Origin: Caryophanales bacterium UBA2298
GTDB lineage: Bacteria; Bacillota_I; Bacilli_A; Izemoplasmatales; Hujiaoplasmataceae
Assembly: GCA_002345425.1 (NCBI GenBank)
Contig: DDWA01000045.1
Coordinates: forward strand, 7,383-12,556
DNA length: 5,174 nucleotides
Direction: 5' to 3'
The notes below the pieces were generated by a model that saw nothing but the letters and a program-made list of their open reading frames with translations, made no database searches and had not been told where the DNA came from. Below are positions 1-5,159 of the stretch, piece by piece. The stretch's first letter is position 1; every line of letters begins with the position of its first letter. Both the position numbers and the translations under genes were made by a program.

Positions 1-18
1 GATAATTTATGTTAGATA

Positions 19-29
19 TATAATATAAT
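19..29 (+). promoter_or_regulatory. Candidate -10 region of the GAF/HD-GYP gene
   Basis: Two overlapping perfect TATAAT hexamers lie at 19-24 and 24-29, about 31 to 36 bases before the start codon at 60. That is a reasonable distance for a short leader containing the ribosome binding site at 48-55. A good -35 box is not visible; for the second hexamer it would fall at about bases 1-6 (GATAAT), a poor match, and for the first it would lie outside the window. Such hexamers arise by chance in AT-rich DNA, so this is a candidate only. Confidence 0.4.
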
Positions 30-59
30 TATAGTGGATAAAGTATTAGGAGGTGTTGA

Positions 60-1208
60 ATGAAAAGGTATTATAACTGTGCCGATTTTTTAGAAATTTC
101 TTTGGATGTGATTGAACAAGTATCTCAAGATGAAGATAATAGTTATCAAATTATTTGTGAATCACTTGGAGAAAGACTTAAGTGGGATTACGCAGAAGTT
201 TGGTTACGAGACGCACTGAACCCACAACTTGTGCAAAGTGATATTTGTTATACAACTGATCAGTTGACCAGTGATTTTTCTAAGGTTAGAAAACATAGCA
301 TTTTCCACTATGATCAGGGATTGCCTGGTTTATCTTGGAGAACAAAAGAACCTGTTTGGATAACAAATCTTACAACAGAAAAACGGTTTTTAAGACAAAA
401 AGAAGCAAAAAAAGCAGGGTTAAAAACTTGTTTGATTGTACCAGTCATAGCTGAAGATTATGTTGATGGTGTAATAATGTTTTTTAGTAAAAAATCTTTA
501 GAAGAAAATAAGCATATTATAAAACTTATGTCATTACTAAGTTCAAGACTAGGTTTAAATATTATCAAAAATCAATTATCAAACATGTTGATTAACTATG
601 AAAAAGAAGCGGATAAGAATATTGAGTTGATATCAAAAATCTTTTCTCTAAGAGATCCTTATACGATCTCTCATGAAAAATTTGTTAGAAATTTAGTTAC
701 CGATATTGGTCAGAGATTAAATTTTACTCATGAAGAAATTCAAGATTTAAATTACGCAGCCGCTCTTCATGATATCGGAAAAATTTCTATTCCAATGGAA
801 ATATTAAGTAAACCAGCAAGACTTTCACATGAAGAATTTCAATTGATTAAAACCCATGTGATTGCTGGATATGAACTTATTCAAGATTTAAGTTTCAGTG
901 ATAATGTAAAACGGATGGTATTAGAACATCATGAAAAGCTTGATGGAAGTGGTTATCCTTTCGGAAAGATTAAGGATGAAATCTATCTTGGTTCTCAAGT
1001 ATTAGCAATATCCGATATTGCGAGCGCAATGCTTGAAAATAGACCTTACAGAGCTGCTCATAAGAAATTAGCGGTTATTGATGAATTAAATAGACTTGCT
1101 AATGGTAAATTTGATTCTAAGTTGATAGAACTAGCGATTGAGGTATTAGCTAAGTATGATGATGATTACTTTACAAGTAGTCATGGTTCTTTTATGGTAA
1201 AAAATTAA
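60..1208 (+). CDS. GAF domain-containing HD-GYP phosphodiesterase
   Basis: This is a predicted cytoplasmic signalling protein of 382 residues. A GAF-type sensor domain occupies about residues 10-170; typical GAF features are QGLPG at 86-90 and the LIVPV strand at 125-129. A helical linker leads to an HD-GYP domain at about 190-365. The HD-GYP metal and signature residues are visible: H205, H237-D238 in HDIGK, H266, H290-H291, DGSGYP at 295-300, D319 and RPYR at 328-331. HD-GYP proteins hydrolyse cyclic-di-GMP (some cGAMP), so a ligand-tuned phosphodiesterase is the likely role. The position four residues before H205, a glutamate in trinuclear-metal members, is Y201 here, which favours a dinuclear centre (inference). 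No signal peptide or membrane segment is seen. The start is set by AGGAGGTG at 48-55, four bases before the ATG. No GGDEF or EAL domain is present in the protein or in the window. The ligand is unknown. Confidence 0.93.
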   Translation: MKRYYNCADFLEISLDVIEQVSQDEDNSYQIICESLGERLKWDYAEVWLRDALNPQLVQSDICYTTDQLTSDFSKVRKHSIFHYDQGLPGLSWRTKEPVWITNLTTEKRFLRQKEAKKAGLKTCLIVPVIAEDYVDGVIMFFSKKSLEENKHIIKLMSLLSSRLGLNIIKNQLSNMLINYEKEADKNIELISKIFSLRDPYTISHEKFVRNLVTDIGQRLNFTHEEIQDLNYAAALHDIGKISIPMEILSKPARLSHEEFQLIKTHVIAGYELIQDLSFSDNVKRMVLEHHEKLDGSGYPFGKIKDEIYLGSQVLAISDIASAMLENRPYRAAHKKLAVIDELNRLANGKFDSKLIELAIEVLAKYDDDYFTSSHGSFMVKN

Positions 1209-1518
1209 TTTTATTTATCTTGCCGAAAATATCATTAAAAAAATTAATGGAAATACATATGAAAACCTAAATTATCAAAAAGATGAATCAGATTATTTAT
1301 ATGTCTCTAGATGTATAGATGAGGATATTGTATGTCCCATGAGTGCAGCTTTTTATCACGGTATTAGCGCTTTTCATATGAATTGAACTTATGTTGGTAT
1401 TAAGACAAAAACCATTGAAGGCGGATATTTTAGGTTTTATGATATTGAAAAAACAGTATGTGACGGATACATTAAACCTTACCATAGAAATCTTACCTTA
1501 TTTTTTAGAAGAAATTAA
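1207..1518 (+). pseudogene. Decayed AbiEi-like (type IV toxin-antitoxin antitoxin/regulator) remnant
   Basis: Reading the frame that starts at 1207 gives a continuous family-like sequence interrupted by TGA at 1384-1386 and ended by TAA at 1516-1518. Before the stop it reads KKINGNTYENL, DYLYVSRC and CPMSAAFYHGIS. After the stop it reads GIKTKTIEGG and then FYDIEKTVCD. These match the usual order in AbiEi-type proteins: the end of the winged-helix ('k.i..G.Ye'), then 'i.c..SAlyyHgLs', then 'yDiErTlCD'. The helix-turn-helix start is missing, the stretch between the two conserved blocks is shorter than normal (probable deletion), and there is no usable ATG with a ribosome binding site. I therefore call it a relic. 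AbiEi proteins are DNA-binding antitoxins that repress and counteract AbiEii nucleotidyltransferase toxins; no AbiEii gene is visible here. The family call rests on recognised motifs from memory, not on a search. Confidence 0.6.
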
Positions 1519-1588
1519 TGAATCATTATTAAACGTGCTGTATGATTGTGTTCCGGATGATATTATTTCTACATTAGATGAAGTATAG
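1391..1588 (+). pseudogene. Frame-shifted tail upstream of the DUF6933/pRiA4b gene (unrecognised)
   Basis: This open stretch of 65 codons overlaps the AbiEi-like remnant in another frame. Its first half is the out-of-frame shadow of the FYDIEKTVCD region. From about 1460 onward the AbiEi frame turns implausible while this frame looks protein-like: acidic and helical, with FLEEINESLL, VLYDCVPDD and a DEV end. The likeliest reading is that a frameshift near 1460 separates the body from the tail of one gene, or that this is the end of a different lost gene. The ATG at 1391 has no Shine-Dalgarno sequence. The stop TAG at 1586-1588 overlaps the AGGAGG at 1587-1592 that serves the next gene, an arrangement typical of translationally coupled operon genes. 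The family is not recognised. Confidence 0.35.
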
Positions 1589-1599
1589 GAGGAATTTAG

Positions 1600-2712
1600 A
1601 TGATTTTATGTATGACTAAAAAGGTTCAAGATTTATTTCATATCAGTGATTTAGAAAATTATTCTAATAAAAGCGATGATATGTGGCATGTAACTATCGA
1701 AACTTATGAAAGAAAAAGGATGTTCTTCTTTAATCATGTTTCAACTGGTTATACACTTGTTTTTTACGGATTAAAAGCTAAGCAAATAAGACGTATCGAG
1801 CAATATCTTATAAATGCTTTAATGAAATTGCTTGTATTTGACGGGTTTACACAAGTGGCTGCTGAAACGTTTGTTAAAAGCCAAGGGACATTAATCAATG
1901 GTAAAACAAACAATCGCTCGATTATTGCTAATACAACACAACGAAAACATGCAACTTATAGTTTTCTAGATTATCTTGACATTGAACACACCTTTCAAAA
2001 AATTATTTCACATCGAGTCAATCAAATGTTGGGGATTGGTTATAAAACACCAAGAGAACTTCTTGATGAACATATCAAAAAAATGGTTGAAGTTACATCA
2101 TCATTTACAGGCTATGAATTAGACATTAAGTTAAATTTAGAAAATGAACATGTTTTAAGAAGAGTAGTTGTTCCCAATTACTATACTCTAGATGAACTAC
2201 ATATTGTCATCCAAAAATTATTTGGATGGAAGAATATGCATCTTCACGAGTTTGAAAATACCCGTAACAGATTATCATATGCACCTGATAATAGGGATAT
2301 TGATGGTTTTGAAAGTTCGCTTAATTCAAAAACACTAACTCTTGAAGAGGCATTTGATACATTTGATGAGTGGATTTATACTTATGATTTTGGTGATGAT
2401 TGGAAACATGAGATCTTTTGTAGAATGTCAATTCATCAAAAAGACCCCATCAAAACATTTTGTTCTTATTATGAAGGAAAGAATGTTCCAGAAGATGTAG
2501 GTGGTATACTAGGATACAAACACTTTATAAATGTTATGAAAAATAAAAGTCATATTGAATATAATTCATATCATGATTGGTTAAAATTAATTGAATATGA
2601 AAAGTTCGATTATCATTCTGTTAATGTCAGTTTAATACAGGAATTACCCTTAGGCTTTAAATTATCTTTTTTACGATTGGCCGGATATAAGAATGATAAA
2701 AATATCTACTGA
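1600..2712 (+). CDS. DUF6933 - plasmid pRiA4b ORF-3-like fusion protein
   Basis: This is a 370-residue soluble protein with two recognisable parts. Residues 1 to about 130 resemble DUF6933: an MILCMTKKVQDL start, WHVTIE around 29-34, a FFFNHVSTGYTLVF strand pair, a helical middle, and the TNNRSIIANT motif at 103-112, where the family has a '..RSvlG..n' signature. Residues about 168-330 match the pRiA4b ORF-3-like family (also called IS1096 TnpR-like). Its key marks are the GYELDIKLNL strand, TLDELHIVIQKLFGW at 196-210, HLHEFE at 214-219, YDFGDDWKHEI at 262-272 and the PEDVGGILGY stretch at 297-306. No catalytic residues are established for either family, and the biochemical role is unknown; the second family is common on plasmids and near mobile DNA. 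The start is set by AGGAGG at 1587-1592 with a seven-base spacer. No membrane segment or signal peptide is seen. It may once have been the downstream member of an operon with the decayed gene before it. Confidence 0.85.
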   Translation: MILCMTKKVQDLFHISDLENYSNKSDDMWHVTIETYERKRMFFFNHVSTGYTLVFYGLKAKQIRRIEQYLINALMKLLVFDGFTQVAAETFVKSQGTLINGKTNNRSIIANTTQRKHATYSFLDYLDIEHTFQKIISHRVNQMLGIGYKTPRELLDEHIKKMVEVTSSFTGYELDIKLNLENEHVLRRVVVPNYYTLDELHIVIQKLFGWKNMHLHEFENTRNRLSYAPDNRDIDGFESSLNSKTLTLEEAFDTFDEWIYTYDFGDDWKHEIFCRMSIHQKDPIKTFCSYYEGKNVPEDVGGILGYKHFINVMKNKSHIEYNSYHDWLKLIEYEKFDYHSVNVSLIQELPLGFKLSFLRLAGYKNDKNIY

Positions 2713-2752
2713 TTTTACCTTATAGAAGCTATTTATTTATATGTGTAAATGT

Positions 2753-2813
2753 AACAGTTGCAAAGATATCGACTGTTCTTAGTAATAATTTTCATAGTAA
2801 CAGACAGTTCTTA
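2753..2813. repeat. Clustered ACAGTT/ACTGTT repeats, possible operator region
   Basis: GACTGTTCTTA at 2771-2781 and GACAGTTCTTA at 2803-2813 match at 10 of 11 positions and lie 32 bases apart, about three helical turns. A further AACAGTT at 2753-2759 forms an inverted repeat with ACTGTT at 2772-2777. The cluster sits in the 211-base gap between the DUF6933/pRiA4b gene and the symporter gene, upstream of the candidate promoter. It could be a regulator binding array for the transporter or the remains of a weak hairpin after the upstream gene. No regulator can be named. Confidence 0.3.
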
Positions 2814-2853
2814 AACATTCCTCAGGACAAGAATTATATTATTTTTTTAATTT

Positions 2854-2881
2854 TTGAAAAGCTATTATATTAAATTAAATA
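2854..2881 (+). promoter_or_regulatory. Weak candidate promoter of the symporter gene
   Basis: TTGAAA at 2854-2859 (four of six to the -35 consensus) is followed after 16 bases by TAAATA at 2876-2881, a modest -10 match. The predicted transcript would start about 35 bases before the ATG at 2924. The surrounding DNA is almost pure A and T, so the match is not strong evidence. A promoter somewhere here is expected, because the gene is separated from its upstream neighbour by 211 bases. Confidence 0.3.
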
Positions 2882-2923
2882 ATATTCTTACCTTATAACA
2901 AACAACATAAGAAAGAAGGTCTC

Positions 2924-4339
2924 ATGAAACTCTCAAAAAAAGAAAAAATAGGATATGGCTTTGGTGATTTGTCAGCTAATATAATAGTAGCTGCTATTAG
3001 TTTTTATCTATTATATTTCATGGTTTCAGTTGCTGGTCTTGATCCAAGACTTGCTGGTTTAGTTTTTATTGTTGGTAAATTTTGGGATGCTATCACTGAT
3101 TACCTGATGGGGGTAATCAGCGATAAAACAACTTCTAAATTTGGCAAGAGAAGAGTTTATATGTTTTTTGGGGCTATTCCTTATGGATTAATCTTTATTC
3201 TTTTATGGGTAACTCCATTTAGTTTAGAAACAACACAGTTTATTAAGTTTTTATATTATACTTCTGCCTTTATGCTATTTAATACTGCTTGGACAGTTGT
3301 ATATGTTCCATATAATGCACTTACAGCTAATATGACAAGAGATTATGATGAAAGAACATCATTGAATGGAATTAGAATAATCTTTGCGAATATCGGCCTT
3401 CTATTAGGGGCGGCGATATTCGCATTGCTAGCTGAAGGTGAAGGAAGTATCTTCGCTGAAGCCTTTAATTCTGTTAAAACCGGTTATTTAGTTGCTGCGG
3501 CTATCTTTGGAATTATAGCGATGCTTATCATGATTCTGTCTGCTTCAATGGTGAAAGAAAGAGTTGAAACAAATTCAACCTATAATAAACCATTGTTTAA
3601 GACTATTAAAGAATTCTTTTCTATGAAAGAATTTAGATCAACAATGATGTATTATTTATTATCGATGGTTGGTTTTGATATCATTATGGCGGTGTTTTTA
3701 TTTTTTATTAATGATGCATTAGGATTTGCGACTGTTGGTGGCGGAGAGATTTCGATGATCTTTATTGCACTACCATTAATATGCGCGATTGGTAGTGCAA
3801 TGTTTTGGGTTAATAGATCTGAAAAATATGACAAAGTTAAAGTATATTCCTTTGCAGTTGTTTGGATAAGTTTAGCTTTATTAGCCTGTATCTTTATTCC
3901 TAAGTATAATGTTGATAATCCATTTATTTCATATTTGTTTTTAGGTCTTACTGTTATACTAGTAGGTATTGGTATGAGTGCAGTACAAATTTTACCTTTT
4001 GCTTCAATACCTGATGTGGTTGAAGTTGATGAATATTATCATGGAGTAAGAAGAGAAGGAGCTTATTACGGTATCGTTTCTTTTGTTTATAAGGTAGCTA
4101 GTGGTATTTCAATTGCTATTATTGGAATGATTTTAGGTGCTTTTGGTTATATTGAAAGTATTGATGGCGTTTATATCGTTCAACCTGAATCTGCTCTTTT
4201 AGCGATAAGATTAACTATTGGTTTATTACCAGGTATCTTATTCTTTATTTCAGTAATGTTTGGCAGAAAAGCTAATTTAGATCGAAAAAGGTTTAACCAG
4301 TTCAAAGCCGATGTTATATTAAGAAACGATAATAAATAA
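2924..4339 (+). CDS. GPH-family (MelB-like) sugar:cation symporter
   Basis: This is a predicted 12-helix inner-membrane transporter of 471 residues, the usual GPH size. Family marks are YGFGD at 11-15, FWDAITDYLMG at 53-63, the loop SDKTTSKFGKRR at 66-77, VPYNAL at 128-133, DYDERTSLNGIR at 140-151 in the mid-protein cytoplasmic loop, and VEVDEYYHGVRREGAYYG at 366-383 late in the protein. The two acidic residues that form the cation site in MelB (D55 and D59) fall at the same numbers here, and T121 of MelB appears to match T124, so cation coupling looks intact. The MelB sugar residues D19 and D124 appear as N19 and Y127, which argues against melibiose as substrate (alignment from memory). The sugar is unknown, and no glycosidase or sugar kinase gene lies in the window. 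The start has AGAAGG at 2914-2919, four bases before the ATG. The gene forms its own unit, ended by the terminator at 4350-4394. Confidence 0.92.
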   Translation: MKLSKKEKIGYGFGDLSANIIVAAISFYLLYFMVSVAGLDPRLAGLVFIVGKFWDAITDYLMGVISDKTTSKFGKRRVYMFFGAIPYGLIFILLWVTPFSLETTQFIKFLYYTSAFMLFNTAWTVVYVPYNALTANMTRDYDERTSLNGIRIIFANIGLLLGAAIFALLAEGEGSIFAEAFNSVKTGYLVAAAIFGIIAMLIMILSASMVKERVETNSTYNKPLFKTIKEFFSMKEFRSTMMYYLLSMVGFDIIMAVFLFFINDALGFATVGGGEISMIFIALPLICAIGSAMFWVNRSEKYDKVKVYSFAVVWISLALLACIFIPKYNVDNPFISYLFLGLTVILVGIGMSAVQILPFASIPDVVEVDEYYHGVRREGAYYGIVSFVYKVASGISIAIIGMILGAFGYIESIDGVYIVQPESALLAIRLTIGLLPGILFFISVMFGRKANLDRKRFNQFKADVILRNDNK

Positions 4340-4349
4340 TTAAACTAAT

Positions 4350-4394
4350 AAAAAGAGTAATTCACTTGAAATTCAATGAGAATTACTCTTTTTT
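4350..4394 (+). terminator. Strong intrinsic terminator after the symporter gene
   Basis: AAAAAGAGTAATT at 4350-4362 pairs perfectly with AATTACTCTTTTT at 4381-4393, giving a 13-base-pair stem that runs into a T tract. The intervening 18 bases contain a small nested TTGA/TCAA pairing. It begins 11 bases after the stop codon. The A-run on the left arm would also let it work for minus-strand transcripts arriving from the IS remnant on the right. Confidence 0.9.
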
Positions 4395-4436
4395 ATTGTA
4401 GACTATTGAAAATAATCTATTCAAGTAATAAAACAG

Positions 4437-4474
4437 TATAATACCTTCAAACTAAAATATTGGAGGTATTTTTG
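4437..4474 (+). promoter_or_regulatory. Hairpin overlapping a Shine-Dalgarno sequence: terminator or stub of a lost gene's start
   Basis: AATACCTTC at 4440-4448 pairs with GGAGGTATT at 4462-4470 (nine pairs, one of them G-U) around a 13-base loop, followed by TTT. It could be a weak second terminator. The right arm, however, holds GGAGG at 4462-4466, spaced five bases from a TTG at 4472-4474, and a TATAAT lies at 4437-4442. The reading frame from that TTG runs 18 codons across the left inverted repeat to TAG at 4526-4528. This looks like the 5' stub of a gene cut by the mobile element. Both readings remain open. Confidence 0.35.
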
Positions 4475-4485
4475 TTAGCGTCAAA

Positions 4486-4503
4486 CAATGTCATTAACTT
4501 AAG
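4486..4503. repeat. Left inverted repeat of the IS remnant
   Basis: CAATGTCATTAACTTAAG is matched in inverse orientation at 5157-5174 with a single difference at its tenth base. Similarity stops inward at 4504. Outward of 4486 (bases 4478-4485, GCGTCAAA) it cannot be tested, because the partner lies beyond the window. Confidence 0.65.
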
Positions 4504-4544
4504 GTTTTTCTTTATGGTTTCATTCTAGTTTGAAATTATTTTTT

Positions 4545-4748
4545 TTAGTCTATAAATTTCTTAAAATCACTATAATTAGGCTTGTTTCTATAAATAACGT
4601 TGGATAATGTTTTATCTTTATTTCTAGTGAAACGATACATCGTATAAACACCTTGGTATCTTCGATACATGATTGATAATAATTTAAAATCTTTAACTTC
4701 ATTTATAATAGACTCATAATTTTCAATCGCTAATTTTCTTTCATTCGT
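4545..4748 (-). pseudogene. Start-less 67-codon open tail inside the IS remnant (unrecognised)
   Basis: On the minus strand an open frame runs from just after in-frame stops at 4749-4751 and 4755-4757 to TAA at 4545-4547. It encodes a basic, tyrosine-rich tail beginning TNERKLAIENYES, with a middle reading MYRRYQGVYTMYRFTRNK and an end of YSDFKKFID. There is no initiation codon near its beginning and no ribosome binding site, so it looks like the 3' end of a broken gene. Its position next to the left inverted repeat is where the end of an IS transposase would lie, but I do not recognise the C-terminal signature of IS1634 transposases in it. It could instead be captured DNA. Confidence 0.4.
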
Positions 4749-4796
4749 TTACATTTACCAATTTTATTCTATACCAGCTTATTGGTATTAAAAAAA

Positions 4797-5021
4797 TTAT
4801 TCATAACTAATACCAAAAGAATCAAGCAATTTCCTTATATCTTTTAGAGGTATTTTTTGACTAAATGCAATTTTTAATCTTAAAGCAGTATTGTAATCCA
4901 CTGATCCAATATTTTTCACAACTTTATGCTTGATTTTACCATTCACTCTAATTGATTGAACTAAACTAGCGTAATAATATTTTTTGCCATTTATTGTGGT
5001 ATTTGATACTTTACAAAACAT
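4797..5021 (-). CDS. Truncated transposase, N-terminal domain only (IS1634/IS4-like)
   Basis: This is a 74-residue basic protein. The core GKKYYYASLVQSIRVNGK (about residues 12-29) followed by IKHKVVKNIGSVD (30-42) matches the short beta-strand module at the very start of IS1634-type transposases, 'yyyl.LveSyR.nGKvkhkvv.nlG..d'. The remainder to GISYE is a helical stretch, then TAA at 4797-4799. Complete transposases continue for several hundred residues with the DDE catalytic triad; none of that is here, so it cannot cut DNA. Expression signals look intact: AGGAGGT at 5029-5035, seven bases before the ATG, and an extended -10 promoter at 5052-5060. It may simply be a relic, or a surviving DNA-binding fragment that acts on IS ends (inference). 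Another ATG at 4809-4811 in a different frame opens only 20 codons. Confidence 0.6.
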   Translation of the reverse strand: MFCKVSNTTINGKKYYYASLVQSIRVNGKIKHKVVKNIGSVDYNTALRLKIAFSQKIPLKDIRKLLDSFGISYE

Positions 5022-5051
5022 TTGATTAACCTCCTAATATTATATACTTCT

Positions 5052-5060
5052 ATTATAACA
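5052..5060 (-). promoter_or_regulatory. Extended -10 promoter for the truncated transposase
   Basis: On the minus strand the sequence reads TGTTATAAT, a perfect TATAAT preceded by the TGn extension. Transcription would begin near 5045, giving a leader of about 24 bases that includes AGGAGGT at 5029-5035. The -35 region is poor (CTTATA at 5074-5079, 13-base-offset spacer 5061-5073 plus TGT), which is common for extended -10 promoters. Confidence 0.55.
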
Positions 5061-5123
5061 TATATTAGTTTTATATAAGCCATATATTTAAAATAATATA
5101 CACTACATTTATGTAAAAAATAT

Positions 5124-5159
5124 AAGAAGACTTTTACATTACATCTGTAAAATCTTCTT
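5124..5159 (-). terminator. Hairpin with U tract just inside the right IS end
   Basis: AAGAAGA at 5124-5130 pairs with TCTTCTT at 5153-5159, and TTTTACA at 5132-5138 pairs with TGTAAAA at 5146-5152. This is 14 base pairs with one bulged C at 5131 and a seven-base loop. Read on the minus strand, the stem is followed by ATATTTTTT, the form of an intrinsic terminator. It lies upstream of the truncated transposase promoter and so would stop transcripts entering from outside the element. Confidence 0.65.

Noticed and set aside
1201..1248. ATTAATTTT/AAAATTAAT inverted repeat after the HD-GYP gene as a terminator
   Set aside because: The stem is pure A/T with a long loop and no T tract after it. 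It is expected by chance in this composition and overlaps the relic's coding frame.
1384..1386. TGA in the AbiEi-like frame read as tryptophan (mycoplasma code)
   Set aside because: The tryptophans I checked in the three intact genes use TGG, and the 370-residue gene ends naturally with TGA. The relic also needs a frame change and a deletion, so plain decay explains it better.
1297..1485. Minus-strand open frame of 62 codons
   Set aside because: It lies antisense to the AbiEi-like remnant, has no ribosome binding site, and its translation resembles no protein family. It is a shadow of former plus-strand coding.
2715..2897. Direct repeat TTACCTTATA at 2715-2724 and 2888-2897
   Set aside because: Ten bases in AT-rich DNA with no further similarity around the copies. 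There is no element between them that would be explained as flanked by duplications.
3652..3834. Minus-strand open frame of 60 codons
   Set aside because: It is fully antisense within the well-supported symporter gene and has no initiation signals.
4446..4534. TTCAAACTA at 4446-4454 inverted at 4526-4534
   Set aside because: The nine-base repeat straddles the left IS border, pairs poorly beyond nine bases and conflicts with the better hairpin at 4440-4470. It is probably chance.
4771..4788. ATACCA/TGGTAT hairpin after the truncated transposase as its terminator
   Set aside because: Only six base pairs, and no U tract follows on the minus strand.
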